From contig CM060857.1 of assembly GCA_030737835.1 (NCBI GenBank), forward strand, positions 3,971,279-4,035,278: a DNA stretch of 64,000 bases, read 5' to 3'. Positions 20,701 through 33,604 of this stretch are shown here, in pieces. The stretch is from Acorus gramineus. Lineage: Eukaryota > Streptophyta > Magnoliopsida > Acorales > Acoraceae. The notes beneath the pieces were generated by a model. It was not told where the DNA came from. It was given only the letters and a program-made list of their open reading frames with translations, and searched no databases. Numbering within the stretch: position 1 is the stretch's first letter; each line of letters starts with the position of its first letter. The position numbers and the translations under genes are program-made.

Positions 20701-23700
20701 GTGTAAGAGACAAAATAGCAACCATATTATATTAAAATCTATATGGTTAATATTAGTTGGGGAAGACTCAAAATAAAGAAAATAAATCGAAGAGGGTTTT
20801 AAGTGGATTTTTTTATATTTTACCCCTTACCAATCAATCAAATTCCTCCCAAACCCTTTTCTAAAACATACCTTCACCTTCCTCAAACCCTTCACAATCC
20901 AGCCCCCGTCTTTACATATCATTCAATGCTATTCTATTCAATTGAACGCGTTCAATTGATTCTCTTGAATCTGGACATTCAACTATGGAAATACAAAAAG
21001 TCACAAATTTGTTTATCTTCTGAAACATTACAAAATGAGAAAAAAAAAATGGAGTGCTTCTTCACTTTCCCTGCTTCGGTTCAAAAGTCTAACAATGTAT
21101 GGACGCGAAGATGGAGGAGGGTGTCTAAGAGGAGGCCCAAAATGTTTAAAATCAGTCATTTGTATCTACATCTACATATGTATTATTCAATTTTGATACC
21201 AAGAGTTTATACAAAGCACCTATAAAATACATTTGATATCTGAGATTTGTTCCTATGTTATTTGTCTCCCCTTACACTAATTTTATTTGAATTTCTCTAA
21301 TCTTTCTTTGTCCTGATTGATGAGAATTTCATTTTTTTTTAATTATTATTGTTGTTTGCGCTTGATTCTAATGATGGTAAGTCATATTTTGTGGGTTCTC
21401 ATCTTTTGATAGAACAATATATGACATGTGCATGCAGAAGCCACTGCATGACTACTCACAGCAGTTGTATGGTAAATACTAGAAGATGCTTAAAGAGTAC
21501 AACACTTGGACAGTAAGGATTCAAGAATGCGAAAAATGTACCTTTGTTTTTTTTTTCTTATAATATTATCTTTGAGGCATCGAGGACACATTTAGTTTGA
21601 CATTTTTGTGAAAAATATATGGTGCATAAGTTCTAGTGTTGATGCGCTTATTTTCTTAATATAGTTGCTGATGTCATTTTTTATTTTGGATTCGACAAAT
21701 CTTATATATCTACCAGTTTCCTTCCACCCGTTTAGATATTTTTCAGTAAACAGAAGATATGTCATGTAATTCGTCTAAGCCAGTTCAAATGGGTTTTTCG
21801 ACACTATGAGTAAGTGAAGCTCAACTTCATTCCTTTTATGTTTTATATTATCATTGTTCATTCTTGTGTATTGAGATTTTTTTATTTAATTTTTTGACAA
21901 AAAAACGATACGTTTTGATGGATTTTTCTAGAGAATTCCACCCTATTCAAAATCCATAAGGTTTAGAAATGGTAAGCTATTTGTTTAACATTTATATGCT
22001 TCTGAAAATTTATCTATTCAGAAGTATATTTAATCCAATATTATATGAGGAATGTGTTGTTCTATTTCGTAAATCACAATCTTTTTGAATGACTTGTTTG
22101 GGCATTTTATTATATGAGTAGAACTAATTATTTATTATTGATATGTTATTGAAGATTGTTTTGTGAATGATTTTATTATTTATTAAATGTTAAGAACATC
22201 ATTTTCAACACATCCTTTAGATTGATCAGATCAATCTTCGATCAGAGAATTGATCTTTGGATGAATAATTCTCTGTTGGTCTTCATATCTTGTTGATGTT
22301 GTCAACCTTGCTTTTCTTTTGTTTAACTCAAAAAAAAAAAAAAAACCTTGCTTTTGTTTGGTATATTATTAACAATATATAGATAATCCACTTTATATAT
22401 TATTAGCTTTTACTTCAGTTTCTTTATTTACATAAGTTTCACCATGCGTTTATTTGGCATTGCTAATGGCAATCTAGGAATTTCTATATACAAATGATGA
22501 TCATTTTTACTCTACCTTGCAGCTTGTTTCATATTGAACTGTGTCTGAAAATAGATGGTCATACATAAAAGCTCATCAGTTATTATTGTTGAGTATACTT
22601 CGTAATTTAAACCCTCTGTATAGAAATTTCAATTTATAATTTCTTGGTAATTTTCACTATCACAATTGAACAATACTTTAAAATAATGTGTGTGGCATCA
22701 CACAATTAGTTTTATAAATTAGAAAAAGAATCGATATTTTGACTAAATTGATGAATTAATAAACCTTATGTTTCTTACATTTGGACCTCCATGTAATAAT
22801 TATGAATATGTTATTGTAACTAAATTATTTGACATGAATTATAGTTAAAAAATATTATACTTTGTTCATGTGCATTTGCACATACACAACAACCAGTAAC
22901 TTTAAAAAGTATAAATAAGGGAAAAAAACATTCTTTGAATACTTTTATCTTTTAATAAATTTATTGATACCCATTAACCCTTATTGGATAGATTTGATGT
23001 TTTTTAATCCATGCATAATAAAACCAAACAAAATCCAGAATTCCTTTTATCCACTCGTAATAGAAGAATGAAGTTACAATAGGTCATGACTCACGCATTC
23101 AATTGATATCTTTAATTGCACTTTGTAATAAACCCTATATTTCAAACTACTTTAATTGGATCTCACTCTTTACACTTCAACCAAATCAATGAAATCTGAT
23201 TTTTTCATATGCTGTGTCAAGATGCGGGGTTTGGATCTTTTGCTTATTTTTTTTTAATTGTTTTGTGGTTTGATCAATCAGACGATCATAAATTCATCAA
23301 ATAAAATAGATCCATTTATGTATTCATAATTTGATATATTTATAACCATTTGATTTTAATTGTAATGATGTGGCAATCTCACAATAAAAGTTAAATAAGA
23401 TACAAACAGTAAAAAAACAAGCAGAGGATCCAAACCCCTAGATGTGTGGTTGAAATGTTGAGATTTTTAAAATCTTGCATTTCAAACATAGCTTTCGAAA
23501 AATATTATTTCGTTAGCTTTTCAACACTGAGTTATTTTTTTCTTAAAAAATAAAATTTGAAATTAAAAAACTGAATAATGAAAATGTATTTGGATGTGTT
23601 TTCGAAATCTTCTGCTTTTCAAATGCGGAATCTATCGAAACACATATCCAGTGGAACATAAATATATGCATATATCTATATAAAAAAAGAATGATGTTGT

Positions 23701-24715
23701 ATTAACACGGTAATTCAAATATCAAAATCTTTTAAGGAACAAAAATCCCATCTATTAGTTACCCTACCCAAACAATTTTTTAGTTGGGGTTGGGTAATTG
23801 GAAAAGGTGGAGAGGGGGGGAGGGGGGGTGTGGGGAAGAAGCGGAGGGCAACAAACAAAATAGGCCAAGGAGGGGCAGAGGAGGCCGGTGGAGAGAGATA
23901 GGTGGGTGGGGAGAGAGAGAGAAAATGTACATATATAGGGTGGATTATAGGGTACAAAAGTAGAGTGTGAGATAACCGAAGAGGGGTGAGAATAATAGCT
24001 CCCTTTCTTTAATTACTTCGTAAATCTACATTTAAATATACTTTAATTGTCATTTTTTTGTTGCAACTTTTGTTATTAGGATAAGAAATTATTTTACATA
24101 AATCATAAGCATAAAAAGAAAATACATTATGAAAGAAAAATGGATTATATTTGGAGTTTTAAATTTGAAAAAAAATCGCTCTGATTTGAAAATCTATTAT
24201 TATATTTTTTTTAATCAATTTTATCCACACCTTCATTGAATATTTTTTTTATTAGAGTATTAAATTAAGCTTCATTTGATATTGTGCGTCTCCATTCTCC
24301 AACCTCCACTTTGCGTTTTACTCAAATATTTTATAAAATGTAGATTGTGAAGTTGAAGAAGAGAAATAGTCTTTGAAAATTTGGGTAAATATTTAAGTCT
24401 CCCTTGGTTGGGTAAACGTTTGATTTGTATGGGAATGGGTAAATGGTTCCAGAGATTTTTAGGTGACTTTTACTTAAATTTAAGTTTAGGTACACATTTG
24501 ATTATTGGATTGGAATGGTCTTAATATGTAGTAATATTTTAATATTAAGACACATTATAATATCAAAATATACCAAAATATATTATTTAATAAATATTTA
24601 ATATTAAGAATATTAAAAAAATCTCCAACATCCTATTAACATCAAGTGATCCAATTAACTTAAATCCAATCAATTTGGTTCCAATTAGAAATAAAATATA
24701 CAATTACTATATACT
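20700..24715. other. AT-rich intergenic DNA, no supported gene
   Basis: A 140-codon open frame at 20803-21225 has no recognisable domain and biased composition, so I do not call it. 23440-23650 is a second copy of the MITE at 6345-6560. 23790-23930 is a purine-rich tract with runs of up to seven G. Nothing else is identifiable. Confidence 0.5.
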
Positions 24716-24719
24716 GAGA

Positions 24720-24993
24720 TTAAGAGTGCTGTTACATACAATCTTTTTTTTAACCTCGATTCCAATCTCATATGCTTCGTTAACGTCATATACTCACATT
24801 AACGAGACATGCATTTAATTAGAAATACTTTTACATTTTGAATAAATTCATTCATATAATTCATTGGACTATGTGTTTCATTTTTTATTATAGTATGTAC
24901 TTCATTAGATGAGATATACTATTTTAAAAAATTTAAACATGTGTGGACTAAAATTGAGACTGAAAAAAATTGTACATGGTATTATAATTCGAG
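24720..24993. mobile_element. MITE of the recurrent 55711-type family
   Basis: Begins TTAAGAGTGCTGTTACATAC and ends near ATTATAATTCGAGATTAA. The interior carries the family marks ATATGCTTCGTTAACG, TACTCACATTAACGAG and CATTAGATGAGATATACT. A partial copy follows at 25400-25500. Confidence 0.55.
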
Positions 24994-24999
24994 ATTAAT

Positions 25000-26100
25000 T
25001 AATCATAAAAGTTAACCAATCCTATCTAGGCCACGAGTGACCTCTAATTGGATCACCAAGTGCAATAAGAATATTTAGGATCCATTTACCACCAAAATTC
25101 AATATGGGTGTTCCTATTTGCACCCCTCGGTGGTACATAAGATCTAGGTCTGTTTGATTTACATGGCCCAATTTAGACACCCTATATCTTTTTTAAAACC
25201 ACCTATAATTAAATTTTCTTTAAGTTGGATGCTCACCCATCTTAAAACAATTAAAGATTATTTTTTACTACGCGCTAGAAATAAGACAAGGGGAACAAGC
25301 ATTTCTTACGTTGTTGCCACTTGGTTTATTTGTTCATAGCATATTGTTTGCCAAATAATGAAGTACAAAGTTTATTTAGGGTGTGTGTGGATATTGGTTT
25401 AGAGTGATGTTACATATAATTTTTATTTCAGCCCCAATTCAAAACACATGTAGATTAGAATTGGAGCTGAAAAAAGTGTTATACGTAATATTATTCATCA
25501 GTTTATATAGAGTTTCTCAGGGTTTTGAGGGATTTTGTGATTATATGCATCAATAATAGATTTCATATTGCTTTTATATGTTGATTTGATTTTTTTATTA
25601 AAATAAGTTGTGATATATTTATTTAAATTTTAAAGTTGTATGTGTCTTGTTTAAATTCTTATTTTCTTGTAATTTTTTAAGTGTGGCTTTCATTTACATT
25701 GATTCTTTTATTGGATTATTTAATAGGGTGGTGAGAGAGATGCATGATTGTTTGGTGAGAGAGAAAAACAAAGGGGGCGTGCACAAGAATTCAATTAGGG
25801 GTTTAGGTATATGAGGCTTCTAAATTAAATGTTCAATATATAAGCGTCCAATGAAGAGTGCACACATATTTAAAGGGCGCAAATAGAGGCACACATTTAA
25901 TAAATAACACAACTAAGATCCAATTATCAAATTAGGCTTACCAGTCAACCGAAATCCACAAGACTAGTCATTATTGAAATCAAACACTCAATAAATTACC
26001 CAACAAAGATCCATTTTATCCAGTGTGGCCCCGTTAAACCATATAATTAGAATCTAATTAACTAATTAAGATGTAAATGGAAATCAAGAAAGAAAAATGT
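25000..26100. other. Intergenic DNA, no supported gene
   Basis: AT-rich, with one partial MITE (25400-25500) and otherwise nothing I can identify. Confidence 0.5.
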
Positions 26101-26660
26101 TATATGCACTCTTTTTTCAGTCTTGTAGGGGGCATATTTCTTGGACCCAGTCATTCATTGTCAAGTGTAATTCAAGCATTCTCTCATTAATATGTAGAGA
26201 GATGGACATGTTTGTCCTGGAGCATATATAGGACACATGTCACCTCCACCTTACCCCGTCTCTCCTCACTTTGATTCCCCTCACCTTGTGTCCGGCTTCT
26301 CGGGTAAACTTGGATCCCACCTTATCCTCACCCGAATATGCAGAATTCCACCGTATCCTCAATGGTATATATCATATCACTATTTCCTCGGTGATAATCT
26401 CCTGTATCCCCCCCATCCTCTTCCATCCCACAATATCCTCCCACAATCAATGGGAACAAAATTATATAAGGATGGTTATAGGTGACATTATATAAGGAGA
26501 AGACAATCACAGAAATTAGGTAGGTGAAATTCATTTTTTTAAAACCCTAAATTGATTAATTCATTGACTTAGCGTCGGAGAACCTTTTGCGGGTCACTTG
26601 ACCTCCTCTTGGTTGGCTTGGAAAGATAATTTGCCGACATGCGACCACAACTGTAAGAAA
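26100..26660 (+). mobile_element. Gypsy-like LTR remnant
   Basis: C-rich block with a TATA-like box (ATTATATAAGGAGAAG near 26490), followed by CATTGACTTAGCGTCGGAGA and ACCTTTTGCGGGT, the classic ending of plant Ty3/Gypsy LTRs. No partner LTR or coding region nearby, so probably a solo or truncated LTR. Confidence 0.5.
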
Positions 26661-26974
26661 AGCAGCAAGAGAGTGCAAATCCGCATACCCGAATTCGGAT
26701 AGTCAGGTTTTGTCCCCTCCAAGTCTCAATTCCATTTCATACATATTTTTATTTCTTAAAAAACAATATACACATCTAAGATATATATTTTTATAAAAAT
26801 AAAATATGTACTTTAATACATGAATCAATTTATAGAAAATGTGAAAAGAAATTTAATGCTGAAAAAGAACAGTGTAATCGAGCTCTCAGTGAAATAAAAA
26901 GCTTTTATTTATAAAGATCCCAATTTCAAAATAATTCCCACATGTGGCTCTCTGGAGGATAGGTAAGCATGTCA

Positions 26975-27440
26975 ATAATCCGAAAAAATCTGTATGCGAT
27001 CCAAATTTGTATCTGAAAATTTTAAAAATTATCTAATATTTGAAAATCTGTATCTATGTCCGAAATAAAATATATGTATCCAAAATATTTCGAATCGAAT
27101 ACAGATATGATGGTATCAGATCCGAAAAATATCATTATCAAAAATTTATTTTATATTATTCTTTACTATATTGATATATTTTTATTTATAGGATTAGTAT
27201 GAGTTTTTTTTATTATTTATTATACTTTAAACCATGTAATATATTTATAATTCTTATAATTTTTACAATTTTATGTTTTATATTAGGTAATTATAATATT
27301 TTTACATATTTCATATATTCGATATATTATTTTTATTTTTAGATATATTTTGAATAATTTTCTGAATTTGAGTATGGATTTTTAGATTAAATATCTGTAT
27401 ATTGGATACAAATATTTTTTTCGGATATGTACTCCCGAAG
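26975..27440. repeat. GGATAT/CGAATA-rich dispersed repeat
   Basis: Degenerate repeats of TATCCGAAAAATAT, CGAATACAGATATG and TATTGGATACAAAT. The same phrasing appears inside the first intron of the FLS2 gene (about 50360-50460). It is interrupted by the LINE 3' end at 27457-27804 and resumes after it with GATATGGATACGGGTAT. Confidence 0.55.
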
Positions 27441-27456
27441 GCAGTAAATGCAGATA

Positions 27457-27804
27457 CATACTCCCCCCCCCCCCCTTTGTTTTTCTCTTCTTTTTTGCTG
27501 TTATGTGCTCTTCACTGCCTTGGGGAGTTGTTTTGTGACATTCCCCCCCTCCTCTTTCTTTCTTTCTTTCCATGCAGTTTTTTATGACCATTGTAACTTT
27601 CTTTTATCAAGTTATGCTGTTACGTGCTATTCACTGCCTGGGGGAGTTGTTTTGTGACATTGCCCCCCCCCCCCCCCCCCCCCTCTTTCTTTCTTTCTTT
27701 CTTTCTTTCTTTCCATGCAGTTTTTTATGACCATTGTAACTTTCTTTTATCAAGTTATAAATGGATAACCTTTTCAAAAAAAAAAAAAAAAAAAAAAAAC
27801 AAAG
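27457..27804 (+). mobile_element. 5'-truncated LINE 3' end with a target-site duplication
   Basis: Flanked by the 10-bp direct repeat AATGCAGATA at 27447-27456 and 27805-27814. The insert ends in TGGATAACCTTTTC followed by about 22 A, as expected for target-primed LINE insertion. Inside, a block of about 118 bp is present twice (AGTTGTTTTGTGACATT ... TGACCATTGTAACTTTC), each copy with a poly-C run and (CTTT)n. No reverse transcriptase coding remains. Confidence 0.75.
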
Positions 27805-28359
27805 AATGCAGATATGGATACGGGTATAGGGCTGCAATTTAGATGGGTTGGATTCGGGTTAACCGCAACTCAAACTCCAACTCTAACCCGATCCAACCCG
27901 AATTCCAATCTGATGACTTTAACCTGAACTCAATCCGTGGTAACCTGAATAAACTGGCGGAACCCGATTTTCAAGCCTAATTTTTTACAAAAAAAAATAC
28001 ATATTTCATAAATTTTAATCACGCACTAAAAAAATCTAAGTCCACAAAAAAAAAATTATATTGTGATCCAATGGTAGATATTTAAAGTAAAAAATCAAGT
28101 ATCAATAGCCCATGACTCATTCAGAATATCATATGGGTGTCTATTACGAATTCGGATTGAGTCAGGTTGTCTATAATATCAATCCAAATTCACCTCGATT
28201 TCTGACTCAATCTAAATTAGCCAACTCAAATTCGAACTCGATTTTTATAACCCAATTCATATAAAAAATTGAGTTCAACATGTCAAATTCAAATTGAATT
28301 CGATCAAAATTGTAGTCTTATATAGATTTATCTGATCCGTATCTGTTCAGTTGACTTGG

Positions 28360-28640
28360 TGAGAGCACAAAGTGCCAATGCACGGGCGATCAGGCGAGGC
28401 GGCCATGATAAGCAATCGGTGAAATCTGGTCCATTCGATGTGTATAATCAACGGTCACCAACCAACGATGAGATATGAACAGTAGCGACACACGAGGGGA
28501 GCATTTAGGTCACGTGCGTGATGGCGTGGGTTACGAGGAATAGTCAACGTCAGAGCTGTCAATTCTCGAATACGTCAATATTTGTCGTGTAGTGTATTAA
28601 ATAATTTTGGGTGAATTGCGCGAATACCGCGCCAGCCAAC
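28360..28640. other. Moderate-GC non-coding island
   Basis: Stands out from its AT-rich surroundings and contains a G-box-like core (GTCACGTGCGTG near 28511). No coding region follows on either strand, so it may be an orphan promoter or captured DNA. Confidence 0.25.
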
Positions 28641-28713
28641 CCCATTTATTCATCTTCCCCGCCTTTTTTTTTTAAAAAAATTTGTACCCCTGCATCAGAC
28701 TTTTTTTTTTTTT

Positions 28714-28959
28714 AAGTCCTAAACAAAACCATAAGATTTAGTGATCGATCCTTCACTTCTTCGTATTTTAGTTTTAGTCCATAGATTTAGAGGATATGTT
28801 TCTTTTTAGTCCCTCCCAGAAACTAAAAAAAATCAAATAATTTAATGATAGGTCCTTCCCAAGGACTAAAAAAGAATATATCATTTAAATCTAGGAACTA
28901 AAACTAAAATACGAAGAAGTGACGGATCGATCACTAAATCCTATGATGCATGGGGACTT
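28714..28959. repeat. Near-palindromic fold-back element, about 98-bp arms
   Basis: Arm 28714-28812 and the reverse complement of 28863-28959 share blocks such as GGATTTAGTGATCGATCC (one mismatch), TCACTTCTTCGTATTTTAGT and TTTTAGTCC. The loop is about 50 bp, and T tracts border both sides. Probably a fold-back MITE; a transcript would form a long hairpin. Confidence 0.8.
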
Positions 28960-29619
28960 AAAAATAAAAAAATCTTTTTTTTTTTTACCCTTCTCTCTTT
29001 AATTCCCACAAAATCGCATGTATGTTTTCTGTAATTTTTAGAACACAAAATATAATTTTTATAAATATTATTCGTGAGTGTATTAATATGTCATGTAAAA
29101 ATGATAATTTGTTAAATACTAACATTAATATCATGAAGTACACACTTATTAGCATTTAATTTATTTGAGTATTTAACTGATTGTTACATCTCTAATATAG
29201 TTTGGACTGCGCTTTCTTTCTAATGAAGTACGCTTGTTGACTCAAAGATGTAACAATGAATTCGATTTCATCCAAAAATACATGAAAAGGATCATGTGGA
29301 AAACAATAACTCAGTTTATTAGGATAGAAAAAGAACATCAAAATGCAAACATTCAATGAATTCAAGTGTTTTAATTTATTTATTAAAATTTATATACATA
29401 TATATATAAAATGAGAGAGTGAGAGAGAGGGACATTGATTATGGAAAATGGCAGTATTAAATGTTATCCGGGGATTTATAGATGGACACAATAGGTGGGA
29501 AGTGGGAACTCCACGATTTGCAAGTTAATCTTACTCATTTGAATTTGTCACTATATACATTACCTTTTTAAGAATACTAGTGTACATGTATGGGATTTTG
29601 CGCGAGTTAATAAAATACA

Positions 29620-29693
29620 TTTCAATATTGTCAAATAAAGTTTAGATTTTAAAGTATTTCAATATTGTCAAATAAAGTTTAGATTTTAAAGTA
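29620..29693. repeat. Tandem 37-bp duplication
   Basis: A 37-bp unit starting TTTCAATATTGTCAAATAAA is present twice head-to-tail without a mismatch. Confidence 0.95.
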
Positions 29694-29813
29694 TATGATG
29701 ATATTAATGTGTCAAGGGCATAAGTAAATTGTGTTATATCTGATATGAATGACTAAAGCATGGAGAACGTTCTAATTCATAAGCCACACTAGAAAGTGTA
29801 TGCATACATATTA

Positions 29814-30651
29814 TCTTGAAATCATAGATAAGCAAAACAGAATTTTACCTAGTAACATCATAAATGAAATTTAAATTTTATATAAACCAAATGAGTTTAT
29901 TCTTCATTTCTAGTAAATTTTGTCATAGATATGCAAAAATACAAAAATAGGCAAAAGATTAAGTTTTTCCATAAATATGTTATTGAAACTGTATTTACGA
30001 TCCTTTAAAAAATATAAATCATATTTTATTCAATTTGAGTAGATATTTTCAGTAAAATAAAATTTCAATGTAAATAATCATAGAAGCTACGAGAAAATGA
30101 TCTTTCATCTTAGTGTGAAGTGTTGTATTGACAAATTTCATAACTGAAAAAAATATAATTGATCTCAATATATCTAGGCTGGTAAAGATTAAAAAAAAAT
30201 CATTCTAGCAAAGATTTAAAAATTTTATAAACATATTTTTGTAGAAGAAATATGTAAACCATGATAAAATTGGTAGTAAGGGAAAATTCGTTTCTCATCT
30301 TGTATTATTGTATAAGAAATGTGTTTAATCATGTGATTGATAGAAATTGAATTACATCTCTTCAATGCAAGATAAGTAATGACTGTGGTGTAATGGGCAA
30401 ATAATGGTGGAATTAATTAACTTATACAAGGCAATAATCAATCATGTATAAATTGGTATGATAGAGGACAATCAGCCATGATTAAGAGTAGTAATTAAGG
30501 GTAATAATACAACCTACCTAAAAAGAATTTCAAAAAATTTGGGTGGGGCTACAGCCCGGCCAAGCCGAGCTGTAGCTCCGCCCTTGTATACATATTATCT
30601 TGAAATCATAGATAAGCAAAACAGAATTTTACCTAGTAACATCATAAATGA
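29814..30651. repeat. Direct 64-bp repeats flanking about 710 bp, with a GC-rich hairpin
   Basis: A 64-bp sequence starting ATACATATTATCTTGAAATC occurs identically at 29814-29877 and 30588-30651. Next to the second copy, 30541-30583 forms a 20-bp stem with three-base loop (GGGGCTACAGCCCGGC against GCCGAGCTGTAGCTCC). Read from the other strand it starts CAAGGGCGGAGCTACAG, a phrase resembling hAT-type element ends. Element identity is uncertain. Confidence 0.6.
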
Positions 30652-30702
30652 TTTTATAAGCTCTATTTCTTTAAGAATAACATAGATAAAAGAAAAATGG
30701 AG

Positions 30703-32860
30703 TGCAATTCAAAGACTTTAAAAAAGAAGTTGTAACAATTTTTTTTAAAAAATTGATATTCTAATATCCAAAATAATTATAACATTATATATTTGAGTTG
30801 TTATCATTTAAATTTAATTATCTTATATGCCAAATTATAGTCCTTAAAATTTTAATTACCATGATTTCAAATCCACAAGATTAGAAAAAATCCAAAATCT
30901 TAATATTTATATCTAAATATTTAAGAATGAATTCAAATAATAAGGTATTTAATAGCATTTCTTGTCATGTTTGTACAAAATTTCTTAATAGTATCAATAA
31001 TAAGATATTTAATAGCATTTCTTGTCACGTCTATAAAATTTCTTAATAATATCAATGAAATTCTATTTTCTTATGTATTAATGATTTCCCACCACTCTTC
31101 AAGATAGGCTCTTTCGCGTGAAACCACTAATATTTTACCAAAATTCTCAAATAACAACACAACCACATAACAAATATTCAACAATAATATTTATGACACG
31201 AATAATTAGTAAACTAATTTAAATCTTTCTATCGCAAGTCAGAATCGCTAGAGAGAGATTTTCCATAGTGTAGACTTTTAATCAGAACTGATTTAAATCT
31301 TTTTATGACACTAATAGATAATTAATAGTTAGTTTTATGATCATCAATGTAAATATAAAAATAAAAACTGAAACGATAATAGAGACTTCCTATAAATAAC
31401 TTTACGGGCTCAAATGGTGACACTAAAATATTTATTTTATAAATTTGTAAGCAACATAATGGTCCAAAAAATAAAATTTATTTTATAATTTTATAGATAC
31501 CTTAATGGTCCAAAAAAGAAAATTTGGATAAGATTTGAAGTTCGGCAAGATCAAGGACCTTGTTATACATCTGAAAATCTAAATCAGGGATCTCTTCGTA
31601 ACGCAAATAGGGATTTGGTTGTGAAACTAATAAAAATGGAGTGCCAAAATTCAAGTATCCCTCAAAAAGGATAAAACTGGCCTTTTTTTTTTTTTTTTGT
31701 CATAGACCTTATTATAAACATCAGGGACCTTAAAGAACAATTTTCACATGTCCAAACATCCGTTGTCTCTGGAGTACTAATCAGTATAAATAGATATTTG
31801 ATATTTGAAAAATGCAATTCAAAGACTTTAATAAAGAAGGTGTAACAAAAAATTGAAAAACTTTTGATATTCTAATATCCAAAATAATTATAGCATTATA
31901 TATTTGAGTTATTATCATTTAAATTTAATTATCTTATATGTTGAATCATAGTCCTTAAAATTTTAATTACCATGATTTCAAATCTACATCGTTAGAAAAA
32001 TATTAAAATTCTTAATATCTACATCTAAAAGATTTTAGAATGGATTCATATAATAAGGTATTTAATAGCATTTCTTGTCATGTTTGTACAAAATTTCTTA
32101 ATAGTATCAATAATAAGGTATCTAATAGCATTTCTTGTCATGTCTATAAAATTTTCTAATAGTATATTAGTATCAATGAAATTTCATTTTCTTATGTATT
32201 AATGATTTCCCACCATTCTTCGAGGTAGGCTCTTTCGCGTGGAACCACTAATATTTTATCAAAATTCTCAAACAACAATGCAACAACATAACAAATATTC
32301 AATGATATTTATGACACTAATAATGAGTAAATTGATTTAAATATTTCTATCCAAAGTCAAAATCCAGAGAGAGAGAGAGAGAGAGTATAGACTTTTAATT
32401 GGAACTGATTTCAATGTTTTTATAACACTAACAAATAATCAATAGTTAGTTATATAATCATCAATGTAAATATAAAAATAAAAACTAAAACCATAGTAGA
32501 AAATTCCCATAAATAATTTTATGGGCTCAAATGATGACGCTAAAATATTTATTTTATAAATTTATAGGTAACATAATGGTCCCAGAAATAAAATTTATTT
32601 TATAATTTTATAATTTTATGGGTATCATAATGGTCCAAAAAAGAAAATTTGGATAAGATTTGAAGCTTGGCAAGACCATGGATCTTGTTATATATCTGAA
32701 AATCTGAATCAGGGATCTCTTCGTAACACTGATAGGGGTCTGCTTGTGAAACAGATAAAAATTAAGGGCCGAACTTCAAATATTCCAGGAAAATGACAAA
32801 ATTGGCCGATTTTTGTCAGGGATCTTATTATAAATATCAGGGACCTTGGGGGCCTGTCGG
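30703..32860. repeat. Tandem duplication of about 1.1 kb
   Basis: Copy 1 is about 30703-31760 and copy 2 about 31813-32860, offset 1110 bp near the start. Shared blocks include GCAATTCAAAGACTTTA, GCATTTCTTGTCA and GGATCTCTTCGTAAC. Each copy contains the same internal short tandem (TAATAGCATTTCTTGTCA twice), so the small duplication came first. Divergence is several percent. No coding function recognised. Confidence 0.85.
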
Positions 32861-33074
32861 CAAATAACTCTGCTAGTCGACAAAAATGACCGATTTTTTC
32901 ATGGAACTGGCTATAAATATAAAAGATCGGAGGGCCAATCTCCAAATAGCACAGCTTATTATCTAATTTAGTAATTTATTAGAGCATCTCCAATCCTATA
33001 CTCAAACATTTACTAAAATTTAAATTTGAGTAAAAGTCACTCAAAACCCTCTCCAACTATTTATATAATTTTTT

Positions 33075-33571
33075 GGGGGAATTGCCCATATACCCTTGGA
33101 CGGACCTTTTTATTTTTTTCATACCCCTTGACTTTTTTTTTTTACCCCTGCACCTTTGTCCCATTATTTTTTTACCCTTGTTTTTTTTTAATACCAATAT
33201 TACCCTCTCATATAAGACAAATTAAAATCATTCCCCCTTTCGTTTTTTTTCTTCTCCTTCTTCAAATGAGTTTTTTCTTCCTTCCCCAAATGAGCGCAAC
33301 TCATCGATCAACTTCACCCCATCGACATTCACCTCACCGCTCATCGATCCGCCGCTCACCTCGTCACTAAGGAGAACCGTCATCACAGACACCGTTGCCG
33401 TGACACTGCTGCATACATCGCTCCTTCATCTCCCACTTGCGTCCAATCATGGAGAGGCCAAGCACTCCAGGAGCAGTGGCAATGGAGGTAGCGATGGCGG
33501 TGATGGCGGAAATTGATAAAAGAAGAAGAGCTAGGTAATGCTGTAAAGGAGGTGATGCCTTTTCTATGTTG

Positions 33572-33604
<33 letters not shown>

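Noticed and set aside
20803-21225. 140-codon open frame on the plus strand
   Set aside because: No recognisable domain, low-complexity hydrophobic/basic composition, AT-rich surroundings and no splice or promoter context; likely chance.
22205-22275. Palindromic stretch around GATTGATCAGATCAATC as a regulatory or tRNA-like site
   Set aside because: Too short, and no cloverleaf or conserved A/B box could be placed.
23790-23930. Pro/Ser-rich minus-strand frame
   Set aside because: Product of a purine-rich G-run tract; low complexity and no gene structure.
30541-30585. Helitron 3' end suggested by the GC-rich hairpin
   Set aside because: No CTRR terminus follows the hairpin; the sequence continues TTGTATACAT.
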